This document shows, piece after piece, positions 32,940 to 43,470 of a DNA stretch of 64,000 bases. A program made the position numbers and the translations under genes. Each line of letters starts with the position of its first letter. Position 1 is the stretch's first letter. The notes beneath the pieces were generated by a model. That model was not told the DNA's origin. It saw nothing but the letters and a program-made list of their open reading frames with translations, and ran no database searches. This DNA comes from Meconema thalassinum (lineage: Eukaryota > Arthropoda > Insecta > Orthoptera > Tettigoniidae): the NCBI GenBank assembly GCA_946902985.2, contig OX336389.2:146309099-146373098 (forward strand), given 5' to 3'.

Positions 32940-33320
32940 TGCTTGCACCCACATTTTGCTTTCACTTTTGCTTCCATATTAATGCCAACTCTTATAACTA
33001 TAAGCAACAGCAAAATGTAAATGGAATAATATTTCTGATAATGTTCAAAACAAAAGTACTGAGGTCTTGGGTTTGAATTCTCAACTATAATTGTCAGCCA
33101 ATGAGTTACACCACAGAAAACTTTTTATTTTTTGTGTTGTGTTGCATGATAATTAGCCCATCTTGCGATGTAGTGGCTAGTATACTTGGGTGTTATCCCA
33201 GAGGTTTTGGGTTCCAACTCGACTATGGCCAGAATTTAATTTTTGATCTGAGAGTTGGAAGGTTAGGTTAGGTGAAATTAGGTTGGGTGAAGTTAGTTTA
33301 GGGTAGGTTAGGGGAGATTG
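32940..33320 (+). repeat. Composite unit copy 2, right arm
   Basis: Mirror of 31,925-32,305: residual array, conserved body, tRNA-like head at about 33,145-33,250 and a TTAGG tract at about 33,260-33,312. Confidence 0.75.
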
Positions 33321-33324
33321 TTTT

Positions 33325-33810
33325 AGTAAAACACCACATTTGCCCCCACTTTTTACTCACACAATTTGCTCCTACTTTGTGCACTCACTCTTGCTCGCTC
33401 TTTTTGCTCCCACTTTTGCTTTCACATTTGCTCCCACTTTCTGCTCCCATATTTGCTCACACTTGTTTGCTCCCACTTCTGCTTACACGTTTTCCTCCCA
33501 CTTTTTGCTCCCACATTTTTTTTTTTTGCTTTCCATATTAATGCCAACTCTTATAACTATAAGCAGCAGCAGCAAAATGTAAATGGAATAATATTTCTGA
33601 TAATGTTCAAAACAAAAGTCCTGGGGTCTTGGGTTTGAATTCCCAAACTATGGTTGACAGCCAATGAGTTACACTACAGGAAACTTTTACTTTATGTTGT
33701 GTTGCATGATAATTTGCCCATTTTGCGGTGTAGTGACTAGTATACTTGTGTGTTATCCCTGAAGTCTTGGGTTCCAACTCAACTATGCCTAGAATTTAAT
33801 TTTGATCTGT
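33325..33810 (+). repeat. Composite unit copy 1, right arm
   Basis: Mirror of 31,436-31,920: GCTCCCAC array at 33,343-33,520, body, and tRNA-like head at about 33,705-33,790. Array length differs slightly from the left arm, and a longer T run (33,516-33,528) is present. Confidence 0.75.
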
Positions 33811-33819
33811 GAGTTGAAA

Positions 33820-34018
33820 GGTAGGTTAGGTGAAGTTAGATTAGGTAAAGTTAGGTTAGGTGAAGTTATGATAGGTTAGGTTAGGTAAAGTTCAGTCAAG
33901 TTAGATTAGGTGAAGTTAAGTTAGGTTAGGTTAGGTTAGGTGAAGTTAGGTGAGGTGAGGTTAGGTTAGGTTAGGTGAGGTTAGGTGAGGTTAGGTTAGG
34001 TTAGGTTAGGTTATGACT
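33820..34018 (+). repeat. Telomere-like (TTAGG)n tract, right arm
   Basis: Mirror of the left tract: TTAGG repeats with TGAGG, TGAAG and TAAAG variants, ending in about five clean TTAGG units at 33,990-34,014. Confidence 0.85.
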
Positions 34019-34129
34019 AAGTTTGTTATGTCTAGTTGTTTTAGAAAAAACACAATTTTTGCTCTCATATTTGCTTCCATATTTTCTTTGCAGTTTAATC
34101 TATCTTGACTTGTGTATTTACTTTTGCTG

Positions 34130-34325
34130 GTATATTTGTTGACATATTTGTTAGCATATTTGCTCCCACTTTTTTATATTTGCCTTGCTCCCACATTTGA
34201 TCCCATATTTGCTCCCACTTTTTGCTCACAGTTATTTTTTTCTCCCACATTTGCTACCACTTTTGCTCCCACTTTTTACCCCCCAACTTTGCTCCCACTT
34301 TTTGCATGTATATATGCTCCCACAT
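34130..34325 (+). repeat. GCTCCCAC short tandem repeats, right arm, outer block
   Basis: Mirror of 30,925-31,115 with about a dozen TTTGCTCCCAC repeats. The open frames are repeat translations. Confidence 0.85.
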
Positions 34326-34349
34326 TAAACTATTGTTGTTATTACCAAG

Positions 34350-35221
34350 TTGTCTTTACTAGAGATTAGTTTGTGCTTGACAGTTGATATGGAAGTATCA
34401 GTGACTAGGTATGGTAAGCCTTATGCATACTATAAAGGATATTCATATATTGTGAAACGAAGCAATAAAAATGGAACTGTTATTTGGCGCTGTTCAAAGC
34501 AACGATCGAAACAGTGTCGAGGAATGCTTAAAACAAAAGAATTGGACGTACTTTCTTCAAACAATCATGAATGTAAACTTAATAATCACGCTAGTCTAAA
34601 TGTAAGGAAAACCCAAACCAAAGCAAGAAGCCAGTCCAAGAGAAAGATAGTACTGCTCAAGATAATATTAACCTCAAGTTTAATACACTACAACGCACTC
34701 ATGCTGTTAGCGAGTTGTTTAATGAGAAACCTTTAACACCTCCTGTGAAACCCATGTTCAGACATGCACCCACATCTCCAAAGCCCTCAACCCTATCAGA
34801 GACAATATACCCCATCAAAAAGTTAGTGGGGAAAGGTAATAGTGGTAATAATAACATAAGAATGTTAAAGCATTCTAGCACATCTAAAAAGAAGCTTTCA
34901 ACACTATCAAAGACAACTCAAACCATTGAACAGACTGTGGACACAGGTGGAAATTATCATGGTAATGATAACGATGATAATGATCATCATTATGAAAATG
35001 ATTATAATAATGAGAATGATAATCATATTAATGGTGATAATTATGAACTGCTTCCCGAGATTCTGAAACCATTCATAAAAAATAGTAAATGGAACGATCC
35101 TAATATATTAGTCGAACGTCTACAGCTCTTGCATGCCTGTAAACAGCTTGGTCATATTGGTTATGAGAAAGAGCTATTAAATATAGAAAATGAACTTCGT
35201 AAAGCTGCTATTATTGTGTGA
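34350..35221 (+). pseudogene. FLYWCH-type zinc-finger gene, right arm copy (frameshifted)
   Basis: Same gene as 30,027-30,899. The FLYWCH domain (YKGYSYIV, VIWRC, KQCRGML, NNHEC) is intact at the N-terminal end. A 1-bp deletion near 34,632 (AGCCAGTCC here, AGCCAAGTCC on the left) shifts the frame after KARSQ and ends the protein at 128 codons. The rest of the gene persists in the other frame from about 34,640 to the stop at 35,219-35,221, nearly unchanged, so the break is very recent. A truncated product with the zinc finger alone is possible. Confidence 0.85.
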
Positions 35222-35416
35222 TGGGTCAACGTTGCAACACCGCCATCCCCTAAAAATAATTTTCAACAAGTGTTATGTTTAAAAGAGCTGATAAACCAAA
35301 AGAGCTGTATTCTGTGTGTCTATCTCTTGTAAAAAAATAAAAATAAAAAATGATTAAATTGATAAACATAGTTTGTGTATATTTCTTGTTTTCTTGCATG
35401 TTCAAGCAATAGTTAT

Positions 35417-35504
35417 GTCAGGGAAGGGATTCGAACCCTTGCTTCCTTAAATATTTGGAAATTTGATCTTAAGTCAAACGCCTTAACCACTCGGCCACCC
35501 TGAC
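35417..35504 (-). tRNA. tRNA-Leu (anticodon UAA), right arm copy
   Basis: Identical by eye to the left arm copy at 29,743-29,830, in inverted orientation: acceptor, D, anticodon (loop CTTAAGA), variable and T arms all pair, and A and B boxes are intact. Both copies of the gene therefore remain potentially functional. Confidence 0.93.
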
Positions 35505-38500
35505 AGTTACTGATTTAATTAGTCTTGTTGAACATTAGTGTTTACAAAACTTTTCTTTTCCCCACTATATATATGCTCAACCACTTTTTGGCTTTTCAAT
35601 GCTGATTTTTGTTTTGTTTCAATTTTTTTTTTCAGTAACATTGCAGTTATCAGTATTGCAAACTGAGTGTTTAATATAGGGTTAAAGGCATTAAATAAAT
35701 TACAAGCCTTACAGTAGTTGCATATAATGTATAACATGCAACATGTTATTCAAAATTTCAAATAGAGCTGTGCCTTGTTAACATTAAACTCTGTTGGTCA
35801 TTAAAATAACTACTTGTAAAATAATTCCAGTGTCAAATCCTATTAGCAAATAGCATATATTAAATAATCATGCCATAAAACGAGAACTTAAAAATCATTT
35901 ATTGTAGGAATACCTTTAATGGGATCACCAAACCTTCAAGTATGCAATATACATTCCAGATAGTGCTGTATTTTGGTCGATAGTGCCTCCAGTGCTTACA
36001 TTAAATAAGAATACAGTAAACATATAAATTTTTTTATAAATCATAATTGTTTTCATAAAATACCATATAATAAATATTTTCACACCAACGAATGGCCATT
36101 TGAAAATGGTTTATTGTAGAAATATCTTTAATGAAACCTCCAAACCTTCAAGTAAACCATATGTGATGTACATTCCACATAGCTACATAACCGACAGTAC
36201 ATCGTGGTACCAATCTCCACCGCATTGCGCGCTCATTGTTTGTGTTGGATTTCTGTCTCATTACTAGAACTGTACTTACTGGTCAATAACCAATATAGTG
36301 GTCAAAGTGTTCCCCTGGTAGATAACCCATGTTTGGTTAGTCAATTTCTAATTGCAAGGCCAGTCAAGACCTAACAAAAATTAGTCTTAACGTATATATC
36401 CACCATCAACATCATATCATTAAACAAATGAAACCATCTTAAGGTATTTATTACATTTAATTGCATTTTAGGAATCTTGCAAACATCTTGCAATCTTAAA
36501 GAGGAAAGTATAGACAGGAATTGTGAAAAGGAAACCGTTCAATCATTTAATGTCGTTAGTGTAAGGAACCTCAACGTAAGAGGTTATGAAAGTCTACGTG
36601 AGGGTGTGGTTTTTACAGCTGGATGCCTTTTCCTGACACCCACCACAGAGACAAGTTTATGGGAAATGAAACTCAGCTATCATGTCGAATGTGAAGCTCC
36701 TAGTCTAGGAGAAAGTCATGTTGAGGTGTTTGTCTACAGGGAGTGTGGTAAACGAAACAACAACAACAACAACAAAAAGCATACATGTAAAGGGAATATT
36801 ATGGAATTTTCGAGTACATGTAGTCAATTTTAATAAAAATTGGATAAATGTCATGGTTTGTACACCACTTGGCTAAATTCAGTAAATTTTAGTGAATTTT
36901 CATCTATATTCGTCTAATTTTATATGAATTTGAGGTAGTTTAAACCATGCTTAGGTAAATCAATGGAATTTCAATAAATCTGGTAGTCATTTGTTGAATT
37001 TTGCTGGAATGTTGTGTCATTTGGTCAATTTGCGGAAAATGTAGTGAATTTTAGGAAAATTTAAGGTAAATCTGGGGATAGTGAGGTATTTAACAGATAA
37101 CCTGTCACTATGATGGTTGTATTAGAGTGTGCCTTTCACCACCAAGGGGTAGGATTGGAGAGAGGAGACCGTCATGAGCTGAAGTGCATAGTCATTTATA
37201 TTGACTTTAAGGATGGTTGTTGTGGGGGATCGAACACTCCTCTTGTTGGTTTTGGGGGAAGTGTACTCCATTCCATTCCATCTTTTAAAAGCCACTAATC
37301 AGGTCCTAGCATTGGGCAGTTGCAAACCATTTGACTATTCTTAACATCTAATGTGCATTTGCCTGGAGTAGAAGTGGGAAACCACATCAGTTTGGTGTAT
37401 AGAAAACTCACCTCACCTACCTCACCCAACTCATTGGAAAATGAAAATCATTTGTTTTTTGTCTTACTTAGGGGCTTGGAAATCATGGTTATCAGTCCTT
37501 GGGAAAATAATCATGGACAAGCACACTATTATTAGCTGAGTTTCTAATACAATTTTGCATACCCTAGGACCAGTATTGCATTATAAGGCATGCCATGTGA
37601 TATAAAACAATAGAGGTCTTTAATTCCACCCCTGTGCGTTATATCTAGTGTCATGTAGGTTGACGATCACGGAGTCCCAGCTGAGACCGTCATTGCTTCC
37701 ACTAACTTGTGCTAGGCTCCTCTCTGTCTTATTTCCTGTCGACCACACTTGCTCAACTCTTGTTCTCTACCGACCCCAACATGATTAGGGTATCCGAGCC
37801 CTAGGGAGTCTCTTCCTTTTGCAACTTCATTGGCCCTGGTTTATTTATTTTTTCTGATATGCTGAGGAGGCAGCCTTGCTTTTTTATTTTCATGTTATTC
37901 CCTGTCTTTTGCCCAAGCCCCCTCAAGAAGGTAGGGTGTATTTAGCCCCACCACTTGCGGTGCACTCTGCCTATGGCTACACCCTCAAGGGCTGATCAGT
38001 TTGGAAGTTGGCGACCCCAAGGGATTTCTGAGCTGAGTCCAGTTTTCCTCCTCTTTATCCATTACCTCTGGGGCAAAGCCACTCCTAGTATACTTTTTAT
38101 ATGCCTTTCATGGCTCTCCTTCCTTCCAACTCCCTCAATCCTTATGCTTGAGGGTTGAGGGCCATTTTTTATTCCTTCTGTCCTTTATTTGACCAATTGT
38201 TTTCCATTTCTTCTTCTAGTATATAAGAGTGTAGTAGCTTAGATTTAATTTTCATCTTTACGATGACCCAAACCATTGAGGGTCGCTGTAGAACGCTTCT
38301 CTCTTGTCCAAAGGACAGCATGTTGAATTCCTCACTGGCTCATGAATTTTATACTTTGTTCACTTAGTTCTCATGGCTTTGAAACTGGCTGTCTGTAACG
38401 TGATCATTATTCATTTTAACTTCAGCGTACTAAACTAATTTTAAATTAGTTAATTTTAAATTATTAATTATTTTAAATTAATTTTAAATTCAGATTTGTG

Positions 38501-39187
38501 TTTCATAGTAAACACAATTATTCTCCGTTTAAAACAAGCCATACCATTCTTTTTCTAACATGATAGCTTATACGTGGGACATGGAAAGTAGTATAATCAT
38601 CAGCTAAGGATTCAATTTCCATTACCTACACCTCTCATGGTATGGCAATTCGTTAAACTATAGAAAACGTTTCTATATGTTCTGTTACATTATTATTTGA
38701 CCATCTCACCATGTAGTGGTTAACCTACTTGGTTGTCAACCCTAAGGTCTTGGCTTCCAACCCCGGCTATACCATGACATTCATTTCAAGGTTGCAATAA
38801 GCTTCACTAAGCCTTTGTCAAACCTAACAACGATCTAGTCATGTGCAGAGCACGTCCGCTATCAAGCAAATGAGTAATATGAAACTTCCTGACAAGATCG
38901 CTGTGCTGTTATCACCAAAGCCAGTGTCTCTGTGCAGATTCAAGCCAGCGGTAGTAGACAAGCGTATGTTTGTTTAAAAAGCATCATGAATATAAGTCCA
39001 CTGTGACCACAGAGGCCCCGGTTCGATTTTTTTTTCTAAAGGCTGCAACAGGGTAGACTGAGTCTTGACAGGTAAAACTTTTTGGGGTCCATTCGTGAAC
39101 CATGGCAAGGGTTGGCCATTCTGACTTCTTCAACACCTCCAACCAATGCTTACTATTACTAGTGAGTTACCATTTTTTCTTTCTTCG
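35505..39187. other. Right-arm interior, mirror of 26,076-29,740
   Basis: Carries the inverted copies of the unrecognised left-arm interior, including a 118-codon doubtful frame at 36,477-36,833 and a tRNA-like head at about 38,695-38,780 on the plus strand. No additional feature was seen relative to the left arm. Confidence 0.5.
36477..36833 (+). other. 118-codon open frame, right arm, doubtful gene
   Basis: Mirror of 28,415-28,771 with one residue change (TPTTET here, TPTSET on the left). As for that copy, no domain is seen and a repeat origin is more likely. Confidence 0.25.
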
Positions 39188-39395
39188 GTTTTTCCCAATT
39201 AGTTTGAGTCGCCGGAGCCAACCAGGCTCATTTTGGTTTTGGCCCGGGATTTAAGGCCGAATGCCCTTCCTAACGCCACGTGATTTTTCGAGTGAAAATT
39301 CCAACCCCCGCTGTCACCGGGATTTGAACCCCAGCCGTCCGGGTAAAAACGAGCAGCTAAGCACCTGCGCCATCACGCTCCCCACAGGTTAGTAT
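39188..39395 (-). repeat. tRNA-derived SINE, family 2, right arm copy
   Basis: Inverted copy of 25,863-26,075, with the same head, B box and GGCATTCGGCC body. A few base changes distinguish it, for example CGTTTTTACCC where the left has CGTCTTTACCC. Confidence 0.75.
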
Positions 39396-39489
39396 CTATA
39401 CACACATTAATCCATAATTACCTAATAATAATAATAACAACAATCATCCCCCATACACATGTGCATTAAAGCATGGTTTCACAAAGATG

Positions 39490-40520
39490 CTTATGCTTTT
39501 AGGTGTATAACACATTTTTCCCCCATAACATGACTATTTACTGTTTTAGGGGTGAAATGACCTATCCAGGTAAAAGCGTATATCATGACCTATTTTTTAA
39601 GCCATTACACCTAATTTTAGGATTCTTCGTTTCCTAGATATGGATTTTTCAATTTGGGGGTTGTTTGCTTCCCCCTGCTATTTTTCATCAAAAACAAAAG
39701 ATCTTAGGTTCATTTATCATTTTTAGGTGTTTAACACGTTTTTTTCCCATAACATGACTATTTACTGTTTTAGGGGTGAAATGATCAATCGAGGTAAAAG
39801 CCCTAATCATCCCCTATTTTTTAAGCTATCACACCTAATTTTAGGCTTCTTCGTTTCCGAGATAGGGATTTTTCAATTTTGGGGGGTAGTTTCACCCCCT
39901 GCTATTTTTCATCAAAAACAAAAGATCTTAGGTTCATTTATCATTTTTAGGTGTTTAACACGTTTTTTCCCCATAACATGACTATTTACTGTTTTAGGGG
40001 TGAAATGATCAATCGAGGTAAAAGCCCATATCATCCCCTATTTTTTAAGCTATCACACCTAATTTTAGGCTTCTTCGTTTCCGAGATAGGGATTTTTCAA
40101 TTTTGGGGGGTAGTTTCACCCCCCTGCTATTTTTCATCAAAAACAAAAGATCTTAGGTTCATTTATCATTTTTAGGTGTTTAACACGTTTTTTCCCCCAT
40201 AACATAACTATTTACTGTTTTAGGGGTGAAATGATCAATCGAGGTAAAAGCCCTAATCATCCCCTATTTTTTAAGCTATCACACCTAATTTTAGGCTTCT
40301 TCGTTTCCGAGATAGGGATTTTTCAATTTTGGGGGGTAGTTTCACCCCTCCTGCTATTTTTCATCAAAAACAAAAGATCTTAGGTTCATTTATCATTTTT
40401 AAGTGTTTAACACGTTTTTCTCCCATAACATAACTATTTACTGTTTTAGGAGTGAAATGATCAATCGAGGTAAAAGCCCATATCATCCCCTATTTTTTGA
40501 GCTATCACACCTAATTTTAG
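39490..40520 (-). repeat. ~225-bp tandem array, right arm (five units)
   Basis: Read on the minus strand, units begin at 40,520, 40,295, 40,069, 39,845 and 39,621. This is two units fewer than the left arm. Unit sequences are interchangeable with those on the left. Confidence 0.92.
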
Positions 40521-40881
40521 AATAATAATAATGCATAAGTGTTTTATTAACATCAAAGCGCATAACCTAACGTGACTTCAAATCTGGTTTCTTACTTTTT
40601 CCCCGTTTTCCTCAACGATCTCGAAAAAAAAAAAATGACGGAAACCATGATTTCAGGTTTTCCATACCTACATTCCCGTAAACTGAACAACGACACAAAT
40701 ACATCGACATGCCCATCATAAAAATCGCCTCATTCGTTTTCCAAATAACGCGAAAATGAACAAAAAAAACCACCTTTTCCATAAGAAAACCATGTTTCCA
40801 GCTTTTTACCTTTTTCATATCTATATCCACGTAAAGAGAATAAAGAGACGAAATAAATACTATCACACACGTCATTCTCAC

Positions 40882-41727
40882 GTTTTCGGTTTTCCAAAAA
40901 TCGACAAAAATATGAAAAACGCATGTTTTGACCCAAAACCCTAAATTCACCTTTCCGACACCTACATTTCCGTAAAGAGCACGACGAGACGAAAAAAACG
41001 AATCCAAGCACGCCCTACTAGCATGGCCCGTTTTCCAAAAATCGGCAAAAATGTGAAAAACGCATGTTTTGACCCAAAACCCTAACTTCACCTTTTCGAC
41101 ACCTACATTCCCGTAAAGAGCACAACGAGACGAAAAAAACGAATCCAAGCACGCCCTCCTAGCATGGCCCGTTTTCCAAAAATCGGCAAAAATGTGAAAA
41201 ACGCATTTTTAGACCCAAAACCCTAAGTTCACCTTTTCGACACCTGCATTCCCGTAAAGAGCACAACGAAACGAAATAAACGAATCCAAGCACGCCCTCC
41301 TAGCATGACCCGTTTTCCAAAAATCGGCAAAAATGTGAAAAACGCATGTTTTGACCCAAAACCCTAACTTCACCTTTTCGACACCTACATTCCCGTAAAG
41401 AGCACAACGAGACGAAAAAAACGAATCCAAGCACGCCCTCCTAGCATGGCCCGTTTTCCAAAAATCGGCAAAAATATGAAAAACGCATGTTTTGACCCAA
41501 AACCCTAAATTCACCTTTCCGACACCTACATTCCCGTAAAGAGCACAACGAGACGAAAAAAACGAATCCAAGCACGCCCTCCTAGCATGGCCCGTTTTCC
41601 AAAAATCGGCAAAAATGTGAAAAACGCATTTTTAGACCCAAAACCCTAAGTTCACCTTTTCGACACCTACATTCCCGTAAAGAGCACAACGAGACGAAAA
41701 AAACGAATCCAAGCACGCCCTCCTAGC
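40882..41727 (-). repeat. 141-bp tandem array, right arm (six units)
   Basis: Minus-strand unit starts are at 41,727, 41,586, 41,445, 41,304, 41,163 and 41,022, exactly 141 bp apart. This is two units more than the left arm. The frames of 120-178 codons here are repeat translations. Confidence 0.93.
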
Positions 41728-41802
41728 ATGACTCCTTCCATTCCAAGGTCGCAGGGGCTCACAACTTCCTAAGTGGAGCAGCTCTGTCACTACCACACTA
41801 CT

Positions 41803-41808
41803 CATACT
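41803..41808. repeat. Target-site duplication of the palindromic element, right copy (CATACT)
   Basis: Second copy of CATACT, directly after the terminal CACTACT and directly before CTTCAATCTTTAC, which continues the LINE-B reverse transcriptase. Confidence 0.9.
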
Positions 41809-42690
41809 CTTCAATCTTTACATTGAACTAGCAATGAAGGAAATTGGAGAAAAATTTAAAGTGGGAGTGAAGATTCAAGGAGTAATAATTTCAACTCTGA
41901 GATTTGCTGATGACATCGTCGTGTTGGCCGACAAGCCAAAGGATTTGAATGAGTTTTGAATGGTATGGACTCCGTCTTACGGAAAGAATTCATGATGAAA
42001 ATTTATAAATGTAAAACAAAAATACTGGAATGCAGCCGAAATAAATCGGAAACCTCTATGGAGATCAAATTGGCAGGTGAAAAGCTGAAGGAAGAAGGAG
42101 TCTTATGTTACTTAGGAAGCAGAATAACCAGTGATGGACGAAGCAAAGAGGATATAAAAAGTAGGTTGGCTCAGGCAAGGAAAGCATTTCTACAAAAAAG
42201 GAATCTGTTGACATCGAATATTGATTTAGGTATTAGGAAGTCATTTTTGAAAGCCTTTGTCTGGAGCGTGGCGCTATATGGAAGTGAAACTTGAACTATT
42301 GTTGCAGCAGAAAAGAGGAGAATTGAAGCTTTTGAAATGTGGTGTTACAGGAGAATGATGAAGATCAGATGGGTAGATAGGGTTACAAATGAAGAGGTAT
42401 TAAGACGAGTGGGAGAGGAGAGATGTTTCTGGCGAATTCTAATGAAGAGAAGAGATAGGTTGGTAGGACACATACTATGACACCCCGGAATAGCAAGCTT
42501 AGTTATGGAAGGAAGGTTCGAGGACAAGATCTGTAGGGGTAGACCAAGGTTAGAATATGTTAGATTGCCTCGGATGTAGGGTGTGGTATCTATGTAGAGA
42601 TGAAGCGATTAGCTCAGGACAGGGAGGCATGGAGAACTGCATCAAACCAGTTAAAACACTGAAGACTCAATCATCATCACTAGCCGCATG
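41809..42690 (+). pseudogene. LINE-B (RTE-like) 3' part: C-terminal half of reverse transcriptase and 3' end
   Basis: The frame resumes exactly where the 5' part was cut: FNLYIELAMKEI, then TLRFADDIVVLAD with the intact FADD active-site box, a frameshift near 41,950, then MEIKLAGEKLKEEGVLCYLGSRITSDGRSKEDIKSRLAQA, KAFVWSVALYGSET, a stop, and WCYRRMMKIRWVDRVTNEEVLRR. The end RTGRHGELHQTS is followed by a short ATCATC tail, as in many RTE-like elements. Several stops and shifts show it was already decayed or has decayed since. Confidence 0.85.
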
Positions 42691-42904
42691 CTAAGGTTAA
42701 TTTGCAACATATTTAATGCAGTTACTAGTTACTTTGTGTTCTTTATTGAATTGTTTTTGTCATTCGAAAGGCAGTGATTTACAATTCTTAGTAATTTCTT
42801 ACTGATTTTGTAGTTTGGCGCGTTCATGCAATGAACTATTGGTCATATTGGGCACTCCTTTCTGTGTATTATTGGTAGTCCTCTCAAGGACGGGTTGCGG
42901 CTAG

Positions 42905-43470
42905 TATCCTTCGATATAACTAACATGTGCACCAATATACCAATTATGAAGCAATCAGTATTATCGAAAACAATCTAGAGACAAACACCTTGGCAAAAGA
43001 AACCGAGGATATCGTGGAATTACTGAGGGTCGTACTCAGCCCAAAAGTCTTTCAATTTTGACAATAAAATATATACAGAAACAGAGGGCCTAGCCATGGG
43101 GTCACCGCTATGTGGGCTATTTGCCGACATCTTCATTAAGTAACTGGAAAATGCGTTCATAGAAAAGTTCTTGACACAGGGAATAATGCAGTGGAAAAGA
43201 TACGTGGATGAAGTAACTTGCGTCTAAGGCACATAATTAACAAACGAGGAAACAATACTCCAAGCCGTTAATAACCTACACAACTCTATTAAATTCACTA
43301 AGGAATTCTGAAACCGATCGGAAAAAAATATCTCGATATAACGATCGAACGGAAAGATAATGAAGATTTATACTGCATATTCCGGAAACCGACACAAACA
43401 TCGCATGCAATTGACAACCATTCCAATCACCCCAGCACGCATAAATTTGCGGCCATGAACTTCAAAACCT
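42905..43470 (+). pseudogene. Penelope-like element reverse transcriptase remnant
   Basis: Broken frames give DITNMCTNIPIYEAI, ETEGLAMGSPLCGLFADIFI, MQWKRYVDEVTCV, LHNSIKFTKE and FRKPTQTSHAIDNHSNHPSTHK in the order seen in Penelope-type reverse transcriptases (FDVxNLYTNIP, LPMGSPLSPxLADI, RYVDDIF, then KPTxTxxxIxxxSxHP). The catalytic YVDD box reads YVDE, and multiple stops interrupt it. No GIY-YIG endonuclease domain follows; the sequence passes into a simple repeat. Confidence 0.75.

Larger units (their letters stand above)
23280..41802. mobile_element. 18.5-kb giant palindromic (foldback) element, Polinton-like ends, no recognised replication genes
   Basis: The element begins AGTAGTGTGGTAGTGACAGA and ends with the exact reverse complement. 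Its two halves are inverted copies over their whole length, arms of about 9.2-9.3 kb around a 32-bp spacer at 32,607-32,638. It is flanked by a 6-bp duplication and interrupts the LINE-B reverse transcriptase. Mirrored pairs include tRNA-Leu, a FLYWCH gene, SINE heads and tandem arrays. AG/CT termini, 6-bp duplications and 15-20 kb length are known properties of Polinton/Maverick elements, but no polymerase B, integrase, protease, ATPase or capsid was found, and Polinton inverted repeats are usually under about 1 kb. Long repeat-filled arms recall Foldback elements, whose duplications are usually longer. I treat it as a non-autonomous element of uncertain class. Confidence 0.93.
32639..41802 (-). 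repeat. Right arm of the palindrome
   Basis: This is the inverted copy of 23,280-32,606. Visible differences are array copy numbers, a 1-bp deletion in the FLYWCH gene near 34,632, and scattered single-base changes, for example one residue difference in each of two mirrored frames. The difference pattern shows that the arms are two separate sequences. Confidence 0.93.

Noticed and set aside
40612..41571. 178- and 120-codon minus-strand frames with repeated RCALYGNVG peptides
   Set aside because: The peptides repeat with the 141-bp array (47 codons per unit), so the open frame follows from a repeat length divisible by three, not from coding selection.
23280..41802. The palindrome as a sequencing or assembly artefact (for example a read that runs through both strands)
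   Set aside because: The flanks are not mirrored: the left holds the first half and the right the second half of the same LINE-B gene, joined by a 6-bp duplication. The arms also differ in array counts and single bases.
23280..41802. Assigning the palindrome to Helitrons because of the Pif1 fragment at 46.8 kb
   Set aside because: The helicase lies outside the element, Helitrons make no target-site duplication, and the element has inverted ends.
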